A DNA stretch of 64,000 bases from Laceyella tengchongensis (GTDB lineage: Bacteria; Bacillota; Bacilli; Thermoactinomycetales; Thermoactinomycetaceae), in contig NZ_FXTU01000003.1 of assembly GCF_900182735.1 (NCBI RefSeq), forward strand, positions 62,001-126,000, read 5' to 3'. Position 1 is the stretch's first letter, and each line of letters starts with the position of its first letter. The notes under the pieces were generated by a model, which was not told where the DNA came from, searched no databases, and saw nothing but the letters and a program-made list of their open reading frames with translations. Below are positions 16,771 through 24,463 of this stretch, piece after piece. Position numbers and translations under genes: made by a program.

Positions 16771-17800
16771 TAAGGGCGTTTGGTTGGTCGCCTTGCAATT
16801 TATGGCTATTACTGGGCTTGTATTTGCAGATGTGTCCGCCTATGCCCCAGATCAGGTTAGGTGGATCTCATATCTCGTTTTATTCTTCGTCGCGGTGCTT
16901 CTGCTACGCGAACGATTCCGTTATGCCGCCCGATTGCAAGCAATGGTCGCGACGCTTAGGATGGCTCTTGATGGCAACTTAAAAAGCAGGTTGTTCACGA
17001 ATGGGGATCGCCTGATGGATGAATTCGTTTTCACGGCGAATGAAATGATTGAGCGATTAGAGCAAGTGCACATCCAGGCGATCCGGTCACAGATGGCTCG
17101 AAAAAGCCTTTTGTCCAGCATTTCCCACGATATCCGTACTCCCCTCACATCCATTATCGGCTATGTGGACGCGCTAAAGGACGGAATCGCGGTCTCGGAG
17201 GAAGAAAAACAAGCATATACACAGATTGTTTCCGACAAGGCGAAGAAACTGAAAGACATGATCGACGAAATATTCACGATGGCCAAGTTGGACGCCGATG
17301 AGATGCCGATGAAGCCAGAGCGGTTTGATTTGGCCGAACTGATCAGAGAAACGTTGATTGGTTTTTTGCCCATTTTCAAACAGCAGGACATAACGATTCA
17401 AGTGGATATCCCGGATCGGCAATGCATGATTTTGGCGGATCGGCTCAGTGTGGTGCGGATCATAACTAATATCATAAAGAATACTGTCAATTACGGAGCA
17501 GAAGGAAAAGTGTTGGGAGTGGAATTGTCAGAAACGGATGGTGAGTTTCAGGCGCTCATTTGGGACAGAGGCCCAGGCATCGCCGAAGAAGAGATGCAGA
17601 ATGTGTTTGAACGGATGTACCGTGGTGACCAGTCCCGAAATCCTCTGCGCGGAGGAAGCGGGCTGGGGTTGGCCATCGCCAAATCGTTAGTTGAAAAAAA
17701 CCACGGGAACATTTGGGTACAAAGCGTTCCGTGGGAACGGACCGTATTTGGCATTTCGTTTCCTAAACACATAGTTAAGAATGATTTAAGAAACAGATAA
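16760..17800 (+). CDS. Sensor histidine kinase
   Basis: This 346-residue membrane kinase has two N-terminal helices with a very short external loop (residues 5-50), which suits intramembrane sensing. The H-box is SSISHDIRTPLTSIIGY and the ATP-binding domain ends with DRGPGI and GGSGLGLAIAKSLVEKNHG. There is no clear HAMP domain. ATG 16760 overlaps the regulator's stop; GTG 16751 is an alternative start. The signal is probably linked to the adjacent ABC transporter, as in bacitracin/lantibiotic-type modules, by inference. Confidence 0.9.
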   Translation: MNHNKGVWLVALQFMAITGLVFADVSAYAPDQVRWISYLVLFFVAVLLLRERFRYAARLQAMVATLRMALDGNLKSRLFTNGDRLMDEFVFTANEMIERLEQVHIQAIRSQMARKSLLSSISHDIRTPLTSIIGYVDALKDGIAVSEEEKQAYTQIVSDKAKKLKDMIDEIFTMAKLDADEMPMKPERFDLAELIRETLIGFLPIFKQQDITIQVDIPDRQCMILADRLSVVRIITNIIKNTVNYGAEGKVLGVELSETDGEFQALIWDRGPGIAEEEMQNVFERMYRGDQSRNPLRGGSGLGLAIAKSLVEKNHGNIWVQSVPWERTVFGISFPKHIVKNDLRNR

Positions 17801-17862
17801 GACACAATTAAATCCTTGATTCCATAATAGGGACGGTACGTTGATGGAAAGAAGGTGTCAAA

Positions 17863-18783
17863 TTGAGTGCAGTGATTAGAACGAGGAATCTTACGAAAAT
17901 GTATGGCAACCAAAAATCCGTCGTCAACTTGAACATGACCGTCAATCAAGGAGAGATTTATGGATTTCTGGGGCGAAACGGCGCGGGTAAAACAACGACG
18001 ATTCGCATGTTGTTGGGATTGATCAAACCGACCTATGGCGAGGTTGAAATATTCGGCGAAAATCTGTGGGATAATCAGGTGGCCATTTTGCGTAGAATCG
18101 GGTCGATTGTGGAAGTGCCGGGCTTTTATGAGAACCTCACGGCAAGAGAGAATTTGCTCATTAACGCCAAAATCATCGGCATACACAAGAAGCAAGCCAT
18201 TGATGAGGTGTTGGAGCTTGTGGGGTTGCATAAAGAAGCGAAAAAGTTGGTGGGAAAATATTCGCTGGGTATGAAGCAACGCCTGGGAATCGCCAGAGCT
18301 TTGCTCCATTATCCGGAACTTTTGATTTTGGATGAGCCGACTAATGGGCTAGATCCGATCGGTATCAAGGAGATGCGCAGGCTCATCAACAGTTTGGCGA
18401 GAGAACGAAATATCACCATTCTCATCTCCAGCCACATTTTATCGGAGATCGAGCAGTTGGTGGACCGCATGGGCTTTATTCATGAAGGAAAGTTGTTGGA
18501 AGAAGTGACGATTGCCCAGCTTCGGAAAAGAAACCGCAAATACATGGAATTTCAGGTGTCTAATGATAATAAAGCGGCCATGTTGTTGGAGAAGCACTTT
18601 GAAGGAATCGATTATGAGGTTTATGAGGATGGGATCATCCGCGTTTATTCCCATCTTGGGCAACAGAGTCGAATGAATCGTTTGTTTGTGCTCAACGACA
18701 TGGATGTGATCAAGATGGTGGAGAGTGAAGACCGATTGGAAGATTACTTCACGAAGTTGGTAGGGGGTGGGGCAATTGGCTAA
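17863..18783 (+). CDS. ABC transporter ATP-binding protein (lantibiotic/bacitracin-export type)
   Basis: The 306-residue ATPase has Walker A GRNGAGKTTT, signature YSLGMKQRLGIARAL, Walker B LLILDEPTNGLDP and an H-loop His in ISSHIL. The C-terminal 80-residue extension after residue 225 is typical of the BcrA/DrrA-like subfamily. The start is TTG behind GAAGG. Its 3' end overlaps the permease gene. It lies 62 bases after the kinase gene, consistent with a four-gene unit. Confidence 0.92.
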   Translation: MSAVIRTRNLTKMYGNQKSVVNLNMTVNQGEIYGFLGRNGAGKTTTIRMLLGLIKPTYGEVEIFGENLWDNQVAILRRIGSIVEVPGFYENLTARENLLINAKIIGIHKKQAIDEVLELVGLHKEAKKLVGKYSLGMKQRLGIARALLHYPELLILDEPTNGLDPIGIKEMRRLINSLARERNITILISSHILSEIEQLVDRMGFIHEGKLLEEVTIAQLRKRNRKYMEFQVSNDNKAAMLLEKHFEGIDYEVYEDGIIRVYSHLGQQSRMNRLFVLNDMDVIKMVESEDRLEDYFTKLVGGGAIG

Positions 18784-19513
18784 TCTTTTGTACACCGAGT
18801 TTTTGAAGCTCAAGCGCTCCAAGATGTTCATACTTAGCGTGATCGGCTCGGCCGTTGCTCCGCTCATGGTGGCGGCGGCGATGTACATTCAGATGAAAAC
18901 GGAGTTGCCCACGATCATTGCGGAGTTTGATGTGCTGTTCCTCAATACGAGCATCTACGCGATCTTGTTGATCAGTCCTCCGTTGAATGGAGTGATCACC
19001 GCCTATCTTTACAGTCGGGAATACACCGAAGATACCTTGAAAAATCTGTTGACTATTCCGGTTTCGCGTGTAGGTTTGCTGCTTAGCAAATGGGTGCTTC
19101 TGTTTTTCTGGATCATGCTGTTGACCCTGGAAACTTGGGTTCTTGCCTTGTTGTTCGGCTCATTGGGGCAGTTTACGGGGTTGAGTGAAGCGATGGTCAG
19201 TCAAACTTTCAGCCAATTTGCAGTGGCAGGGATGCTATCGTTCTTGCTGACCACCCCGATTGTGTTGATCACGCTGGTGTTCAAGAATTTCGTGCCCTCC
19301 ATCATTGTTACCATCGCCATCACCTTGGTCAATGTCATGCTGGCAACTTCCGAGCATCGGGGATTGTTCCCATGGGTAGCCGCACTAGATATCGCTAATG
19401 GAACGCTCGACCCCAAATATCCGCCAGAGGTTTCCTATATCGGCATCGCAGTCACTTGCTTGTTGGGTTGGATCGCCTCCATCGCTTACTTCAATAAAGC
19501 AGACGTTCATTAA
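18767..19513 (+). CDS. ABC transporter permease
   Basis: This 248-residue membrane protein has six predicted helices. It begins with the cytosolic LLYTEFLKLKRSKMF motif common to ABC-2 permeases of lantibiotic-immunity exporters (BcrB/EcsB-like). LYSREYTEDTLKNLLTIPVSR follows the second helix. The GTG start overlaps the ATPase gene by 17 bases, indicating translational coupling. It probably forms the pore partner of the preceding ATPase. Confidence 0.88.
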   Translation: MGQLANLLYTEFLKLKRSKMFILSVIGSAVAPLMVAAAMYIQMKTELPTIIAEFDVLFLNTSIYAILLISPPLNGVITAYLYSREYTEDTLKNLLTIPVSRVGLLLSKWVLLFFWIMLLTLETWVLALLFGSLGQFTGLSEAMVSQTFSQFAVAGMLSFLLTTPIVLITLVFKNFVPSIIVTIAITLVNVMLATSEHRGLFPWVAALDIANGTLDPKYPPEVSYIGIAVTCLLGWIASIAYFNKADVH

Positions 19514-19548
19514 AACGCCCAGACCAATCATGGTCTGGGCGTTGTTTA
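19513..19548. terminator. Bidirectional terminator
   Basis: AACGCCCAGACC pairs with GGTCTGGGCGTT, followed by GTTT. It separates the ABC operon from the convergent CDF gene. Confidence 0.8.
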
Positions 19549-19557
19549 CTACCCCGA

Positions 19558-20490
19558 TCAATGTGAGGCCAAAAATTGTTTTCCATATTCGCCATGATCA
19601 TGGATGGCGGGATGTTCCGCTTGAATCGTCAAATGTTCGATGCCGTACGTCTCCTTGAGGAGATGGTTGATGGTCCGGATGGTACGCAGGGGATCTGCAT
19701 CTTCACGAACAAACACATGCGCCGACAGCGAGTAGTGGTCAGTGGATATCGCCCATAAGTGCATTTCATGGACATCGACCACTCCCGGCGCCGACTGGAT
19801 GTCGTTGCGGATCGCCTCAAGGTCGAATGTGGTGGGAACCGACTCCATCAGGATCAGATAAGATTCTCGAATAATCTTTGCTCCGCCATAGAAGATGATG
19901 CCACCGATCATCATGCTAACCAACGGATCAAACAGGGTGTATCCAGTTATGAAGATAAGCAGAGAGGAAACAATGATGCCGACTGAGCTGAGCAAGTCGC
20001 CGAAAAAATGCCATAAGGCGCTTTTAATATTCAAATTTTCTTCTTTCTTGGATTGGCGCATCAAAACAACGGTCAACACCAAATTCACCAGTAAGCCCAC
20101 GATAGCGACCCCCAACATCAGTCGCAGGTTGATTGCTTGCGGCCGGATCAAGCGAAGGATGCCTTCGATGAAAATGCCGACCGATATGGCGGCGAGTGCT
20201 AATCCATTCAAGAAAGAAGCGATGATTTCAAAGCGAAGGAAGCCAAAAGTGTATTTGTGATCTGGTTTGCGTGCAGCCAGGTAGACAGCGGTCAAACTTA
20301 ATCCCAAAGCGATCACATCCGAAACCATATGCGCTGAATCCGACAAGAGAGCGAGAGAGTTTGACAGCAATCCGCCGAGGATTTCTACAATGGTGAAAAA
20401 CAATGTCAAACACAGGGTGATCCATAAGGCGGTTTTAGAAGTCGGCTGCTGTTTGACGTGATTGAGATGATGATAATCATGGGATTTAAT
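19558..20490 (-). CDS. czcD: CDF family metal exporter (CzcD-like) with apparent AUU/AUC start
   Basis: This cation diffusion facilitator of about 310 residues exports Zn2+, Co2+ or Fe2+. Six helices are visible, with the metal-site motif SDSAHMVSDV in TM2 and HFFGDLLSS in TM5, then a cytosolic domain. The first helix needs residues ALWITLCLTLFF, so the gene must start upstream of the first in-frame TTG (20409). The open frame back to 20490 codes for a His-containing tail (KSHDYHHLNHVKQ) but contains no ATG, GTG or TTG. An ATT at 20490 (or ATC 20493) sits 9 (or 6) bases from AGGAGG. Tandem Fur/PerR-like boxes lie upstream. Confidence 0.85.
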   Translation of the reverse strand: MKSHDYHHLNHVKQQPTSKTALWITLCLTLFFTIVEILGGLLSNSLALLSDSAHMVSDVIALGLSLTAVYLAARKPDHKYTFGFLRFEIIASFLNGLALAAISVGIFIEGILRLIRPQAINLRLMLGVAIVGLLVNLVLTVVLMRQSKKEENLNIKSALWHFFGDLLSSVGIIVSSLLIFITGYTLFDPLVSMMIGGIIFYGGAKIIRESYLILMESVPTTFDLEAIRNDIQSAPGVVDVHEMHLWAISTDHYSLSAHVFVREDADPLRTIRTINHLLKETYGIEHLTIQAEHPAIHDHGEYGKQFLASH

Positions 20491-20509
20491 GATGTTCGCC
20501 CTCCTTTTT

Positions 20510-20541
20510 TTATAATGATTATCATTAGATAATTATTATAA
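20510..20541 (-). promoter_or_regulatory. Tandem Fur/PerR-type boxes upstream of the CDF gene
   Basis: On the minus strand TGATAATCATTATAA (20510-20524) matches TGATAATNATTATCA at all but one position. TTATAATAATTATCT (20527-20541) is a second, weaker 7-1-7 box. They suggest control of the metal exporter by a Fur-family protein (Fur or PerR). Confidence 0.6.
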
Positions 20542-20886
20542 TTATATGCCAGCTGGTTATGAATAGCAATCTCCCTCAAGAATTTCTTCTGGGGCTTAGA
20601 GAAAGCAGAGTATTTGGAAGCTTCACCTGCGGCCATTGTTTAAGGTGTCGTTCCCTTTTTTTATTTTTAGTTTTTTGATCAGTTATTGCCCTTGAATACT
20701 GGGAAGCATTTCACTCCCTCGTAGAGTGTGAATAATAAAATATATTATAAAAATTCTATAAAAATGAGCCGGATTGGTTTATAATGACTGTTGTAATTCC
20801 AGTGAGAGAGGTTATTGTATTGGTTAAGAAATGCCAAACACCCTACATTTAGTAGGGTGTTTGGCTTACAGCTCTATTTAATAGTC
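20542..20886. other. Intergenic region between the CDF gene and the small basic peptide gene
   Basis: This AT-rich stretch has no plausible coding frame. It contains a rightward TATAAT-like element near 20780 with no gene after it, and the terminator hairpin at 20831-20863. Confidence 0.4.
20831..20863 (-). terminator. Hairpin terminator of the small basic peptide gene
   Basis: GCCAAACACCCTAC pairs perfectly with GTAGGGTGTTTGGC (14 bp) around a 5-base loop. It lies 23 bases past the stop of the leftward small gene, with a short T-rich tail on that strand. Confidence 0.7.
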
Positions 20887-21021
20887 TTAGCGACGTCTTT
20901 TTTTTCTTTTCTTTTTCTTGGCACCAATTTTGATATTAATGGTGTTCTTGTTAATATTTTTGTTCCAGTTTGAATTCCAGTTTGTGTTTTTCCAAACCCA
21001 CTTTTTAACGCGTCTAGTCAT
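20887..21021 (-). CDS. Small 44-residue highly basic peptide
   Basis: This open frame is too short for routine gene callers but well supported. AAAGGAGGGG lies 6-7 bases before an ATG, and a perfect terminator hairpin follows the stop. The peptide starts MTRRVKKWVWKN, has an Asn/Trp-rich middle (NWNSNWNKNINKN), and ends with an almost pure Lys/Arg tail (KKKKRKKRRR). It has no signal peptide or transmembrane segment. The charge suggests nucleic acid or membrane binding, a spore component or an antimicrobial peptide. None of these can be shown here. Confidence 0.7.
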   Translation of the reverse strand: MTRRVKKWVWKNTNWNSNWNKNINKNTINIKIGAKKKKRKKRRR

Positions 21022-21062
21022 CAAAATCCCCTCCTTTACAGGCGGATTTGAAAGTGATTTTT

Positions 21063-21101
21063 TCTATCAACTTTCCATATATTCATATGCATGTTGATAG
21101 A
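21063..21101 (-). promoter_or_regulatory. 9-bp inverted repeat upstream of the small basic peptide gene
   Basis: TCTATCAAC and GTTGATAGA are perfect complements 21 bases apart, 42-80 bases before the ATG. It could be an operator or a 5' leader stem. Confidence 0.45.
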
Positions 21102-21184
21102 GAAGAGCTTGGACGAATAATAGGGTATGAATTCACTATTTTAGAGTGATTGTAATAAGGAGGTGTGGGAACAGACGCAACGAA

Positions 21185-21766
21185 ATGTTTAGCGTCTGTT
21201 CTTCCGGCATGCACATCGAGATGAAGAAGTTAACGAACGAAGATCTGCACCGGCCTGTAGCTATTGACGGCCGATTTTTAGTTGACTCGGTATTGCGCTT
21301 GCACACAACGGACAGTTCAATCAACTACTCAGTAATCAAGATTCCGGCATATGAAAAACAATATGGAGAGATGGATGATCTGATGGATTGGGCCGATTAT
21401 GTCAGCCATCCGGATCGCACCATGTATGTGGCCCTTGCAGGCAACCACATTGTTGGCTTTGTTGCTGCCAAGCGAAATTGGAATCAGATGGCCTATGTGG
21501 AAGATATACAAGTTGACAAAAGATACAGGGGGTACGGGCTCGGCCAGCAACTGATGAATAAGATCAAGGAGTGGGCAGTTGATCAAGGAATGATGGGGAT
21601 GATGCTGGAAACTCAAAATAAAAATGTACGCGCTTGTAAATTCTATGAACGCTATGGATTTGTCTTGGGTGGTTTTGATCAATATGTTTATCGGGGGATA
21701 AAGGAAGTTGCTAACGAAATTGCGCTCTACTGGTATTTTATTTTTGATAACCAGAAAGGGAATTAG
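21185..21766 (+). CDS. GNAT acetyltransferase, streptothricin acetyltransferase (SatA)-like
   Basis: A protein of about 193 residues with the GNAT fold. The acetyl-CoA binding motif is VDKRYRGYGLGQQLMNKIKEWA and the following strand is GMMLETQNKNVRACKFYERYGF. The pattern WNQMAYVEDI plus the C-terminal IALYWYFIF closely follows SatA/YyaR enzymes that acetylate streptothricin. The start is uncertain. AAGGAGGTG lies at 21159-21167, but the first in-frame ATG is 21185, about 18 bases on; ATG 21212 and ATG 21224 are alternatives. A terminator follows directly. Confidence 0.8.
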   Translation: MFSVCSSGMHIEMKKLTNEDLHRPVAIDGRFLVDSVLRLHTTDSSINYSVIKIPAYEKQYGEMDDLMDWADYVSHPDRTMYVALAGNHIVGFVAAKRNWNQMAYVEDIQVDKRYRGYGLGQQLMNKIKEWAVDQGMMGMMLETQNKNVRACKFYERYGFVLGGFDQYVYRGIKEVANEIALYWYFIFDNQKGN

Positions 21767-21798
21767 GCTACACTACCTTCAAGACGTTTGTGATTTGA

Positions 21799-21828
21799 AA
21801 AAGAGCGGAGATCATCCGCTCTTTTTTT
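21799..21828 (+). terminator. Terminator after the acetyltransferase gene
   Basis: AAAGAGCGGA pairs with TCCGCTCTTT, with a T7 tail. Confidence 0.88.
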
Positions 21829-21871
21829 CAGGAATCAATGATATTTCGTTGATGGTTAGGGTTAAATTGAC

Positions 21872-21902
21872 ATTGATAATCGTTATCAATAATGGTATAA
21901 TG
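21872..21902 (+). promoter_or_regulatory. Promoter region with Fur box
   Basis: TGATAATCGTTATCA at about 21874-21888 differs from the 15-base Fur box at one position. It lies just ahead of a TATAAT -10 (about 21897), so repressor binding would block transcription of the gene at 21996. Confidence 0.65.
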
Positions 21903-21995
21903 ATGGCAACGATAACCAGTCGCGGTGAGGAAGTAAAGATGTCTCCAGTTTAGTCAACTTCCTGCGGCTGCCCGGCAAATAATGAGGTGAAAGAA

Positions 21996-22643
21996 ATGGG
22001 TATGAGAGATGGGAACGTGTTGTCTGATGAGGATATGATGTATGGTTGGCTCTGTTGTGACAGATGCGGCAATGTGATGCCTCCCGAATGGATGCGGGCT
22101 GTTCAAAACACAGTAAACCAAGTGATTCAGGCCTATTACCGCTTGCCCGTTGAAAGGCGTTCGGGCATCCGCATTCTTGAATTGATTGGCCGATATTGGA
22201 GAGTTGACGCCAAATTGTTTGAATCGGAGTATCATTACCATGAAGTGTTGTTGAAAACGACTGATCATTTGATGCAATATTTGCTCAACGATCATCGTGC
22301 GGACCCGCCTGTGTTTTTATTTGAAGAGTTGCATGCGTTCATCAAAGAGTTGGATCTGAGTTTGCAATTGAACTTGCATGTGGTTCATTGGTCCCCTGAT
22401 TCGCTGAACATAAAAAAATATGTTGTTTCAGACAATCCGTATGTTTTGGACGCATTTAAGCATATCATTTCTGTCTTTTGCCATCGGGGAATGTTATCTT
22501 TCCCTGAAAAAATTGCGGTGATCAATCTTTTAAATGGAAGTCAAAAGACAGTGGAAATCGAACAAGACCTGCAAAAATCCCTAGATTATCTGCGATTGAC
22601 CAAAACATCATTGCAGGAGAATGGATTTTTTTTGCCGGGTTAA
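21996..22643 (+). CDS. Protein of unknown function under a Fur-box promoter
   Basis: I do not recognise this 215-residue soluble protein. An N-terminal WLCCDRCGNVMPPEW holds a CxxC pair that could bind metal. The rest is mainly helical with the phrases RRSGIRILELIGRYWRVDAKLFESEY and LNLHVVHWSPDSLN. ATG 21996 has GAGGTG at proper spacing; GTG 21987 is less likely. The Fur-like promoter suggests a role when iron is low. Its own terminator follows, so it is monocistronic. Confidence 0.7.
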   Translation: MGMRDGNVLSDEDMMYGWLCCDRCGNVMPPEWMRAVQNTVNQVIQAYYRLPVERRSGIRILELIGRYWRVDAKLFESEYHYHEVLLKTTDHLMQYLLNDHRADPPVFLFEELHAFIKELDLSLQLNLHVVHWSPDSLNIKKYVVSDNPYVLDAFKHIISVFCHRGMLSFPEKIAVINLLNGSQKTVEIEQDLQKSLDYLRLTKTSLQENGFFLPG

Positions 22644-22803
22644 AGGACGATCTCTGGCGCACTGGAACGGAACACAAGCTTTCAGCCCTGCGAGCAACTT
22701 AAATGTTCGGAGGGTTTACTGTTCGTCAGCATTTCGTTGACACCGCCTTGACCATCTAATTCTTCTGTATATGAACCACTCCCGCAAGGAGTAGAGAATG
22801 TAG

Positions 22804-22826
22804 AAGACGCCTGGCGTCTTTTTTTA
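22804..22826 (+). terminator. Terminator
   Basis: AGACGC pairs with GCGTCT around CTG, followed by TTTTTTT. It ends the unit that includes the gene at 21996, about 160 bases past its stop. The bases between hold no frame I can support. Confidence 0.7.
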
Positions 22827-23020
22827 TTGCTCTGCGATGGATGAATTTTGTAATGTGGCTTGATTTGATCTTTTTATCCAAAAATATTCATCTTATTTCA
22901 TACATATTGTATCAAGTTTTACGAAGATAATACCTTTATGATCAAAGGATGAAATAGTTAAGGTTTTTTGTGAAATTGACTTACAATTGTGATGTTTTCG
23001 CTGGTGTAGGAGGTTGGTTT

Positions 23021-24412
23021 ATGGATTTGTTTAGAAAGAAAAGTATTTCTGCCATGATGCAACAAGCCCAGACAGGCACAGCATTAAAAAGAACCTTGGG
23101 TACATGGGATCTGACATTGCTGGGGTTGGGAGCCATCATCGGCACGGGGATTTTTGTGCTTACGGGCACAGGGGCGGTGACGGCCGGTCCTGGAATCATG
23201 ATTTCATTCCTCATTTCGGGTTTAGCATGTGCTTTAACAGCCCTGTGCTATGCTGAGTTTGCCACCTTGGTGCCCGTCTCGGGGTCTGTGTATACATTTG
23301 CTTATGCGACATTGGGAGAATTGATCGCTTGGATTATCGGATGGGATTTGATTCTGGAATATCTTCTTGCAGTCAGTCTCGTTTCTGCGGGATGGTCGGG
23401 ATATTTGCAGAGTTTATTGCAAGGCTTAGGCATCTCCTTGCCAACGGCATTGACTGCGGCTCACGGAGCCGTGCCTGGGGTGGAGACATGGTTTAACTTG
23501 CCCGCTTTCGCCGTTGTCATCGTGATCACTTTTTTTGTAGCCAGAGGAGTAAAAGAGTCAGCGCGTGTGAATAATATCATGGTGCTGATCAAAACTGCTG
23601 TCGTGATCTTATTTGTGATTGTGGGCATCGGTTATGTCAAACCTGACAATTGGCATAATTTTATGCCTTTTGGTTTGGAGGGAGTTTTCTCTGCTGCCGC
23701 AATCACGTTTACCGCATTTTTGGGGTTTGACGCTGTTGTTGCCGCTGCGGAGGAAACCAAAAATCCGGCGAAAGATTTGCCGCGGGGGATTATGTATTCG
23801 CTCTTCATCTGCATTCTTTTGTATATCGTTGTTTCCGCGATCATGACGGGGATTGTTCCTTTTGCTGAGTTCGAAGGGGTTGCTCATCCGGTTTCACTCG
23901 CGTTGCAGTATGCGGGGCAGGACTGGGTTGCTGGTTTTATCGATTTGGGAGCCATTGTGGGAATGCTTACCGTTATGTTGGTCATGCTGTTTGGACAAAC
24001 CCGGATCGCTTTTGCTATGTCAAGGGACGGCCTATTGCCCTCCGTTTTCTCCAAGGTTCATCCAAAATTTCAAACGCCGTATCGGGCTACGTGGATCATT
24101 GGTAGTGTTGCCGCTTTACTAGGGGGCATCGTGCCACTGGATCGTTTGGCGGAGATGATTAATATTGGGACATTGACTGCTTTTGTCCTGATCTCGCTTG
24201 GGGTGATTGTTCTTCGCAAAACGCAACCTGAATTGCCGCGCAAGTTTCGCACACCTGCTGTCCCTTTTGTTCCGCTGATGTCGATGGCAGTTTGTATTTT
24301 TTTGATGACGAATCTATCTGCAAGCACTTGGTACGCGTTTCTCATCTGGTTGACCATTGGATTGTCGATTTATTTCTTGTATTCCAGAAAAAGATCTCAT
24401 TTGAATGGGTGA
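23021..24412 (+). CDS. APC family amino acid permease (cationic amino acid transporter type)
   Basis: The 463-residue membrane protein has about 12 helices. Its first helix carries the APC substrate-binding motif GAIIGTGIFVLTG, and ITFTAFLGFDAVVAAAEETKNPAKDLPRGI is the TM6 signature of the CAT/YfnA branch. It probably imports amino acids by proton symport. ATG 23021 has TAGGAGG upstream. An in-frame extension to 22970 lacks a site. A bidirectional terminator follows. Confidence 0.88.
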   Translation: MDLFRKKSISAMMQQAQTGTALKRTLGTWDLTLLGLGAIIGTGIFVLTGTGAVTAGPGIMISFLISGLACALTALCYAEFATLVPVSGSVYTFAYATLGELIAWIIGWDLILEYLLAVSLVSAGWSGYLQSLLQGLGISLPTALTAAHGAVPGVETWFNLPAFAVVIVITFFVARGVKESARVNNIMVLIKTAVVILFVIVGIGYVKPDNWHNFMPFGLEGVFSAAAITFTAFLGFDAVVAAAEETKNPAKDLPRGIMYSLFICILLYIVVSAIMTGIVPFAEFEGVAHPVSLALQYAGQDWVAGFIDLGAIVGMLTVMLVMLFGQTRIAFAMSRDGLLPSVFSKVHPKFQTPYRATWIIGSVAALLGGIVPLDRLAEMINIGTLTAFVLISLGVIVLRKTQPELPRKFRTPAVPFVPLMSMAVCIFLMTNLSASTWYAFLIWLTIGLSIYFLYSRKRSHLNG

Positions 24413-24420
24413 TAACGAAA

Positions 24421-24457
24421 AACAGCCGGGAAGACAAAGTTTCCCGGCTGTTTTTTT
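24421..24457. terminator. Bidirectional terminator
   Basis: AACAGCCGGGAA pairs with TTCCCGGCTGTT, then TTTTTTTG. It is shared by the permease gene and the convergent protease gene. Confidence 0.88.
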
Positions 24458-24463
24458 GTTTTT

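Noticed and set aside
21708..21953. 81-codon frame after the acetyltransferase gene
   Set aside because: It runs across a strong terminator and a Fur-box promoter and has no ribosome binding site.
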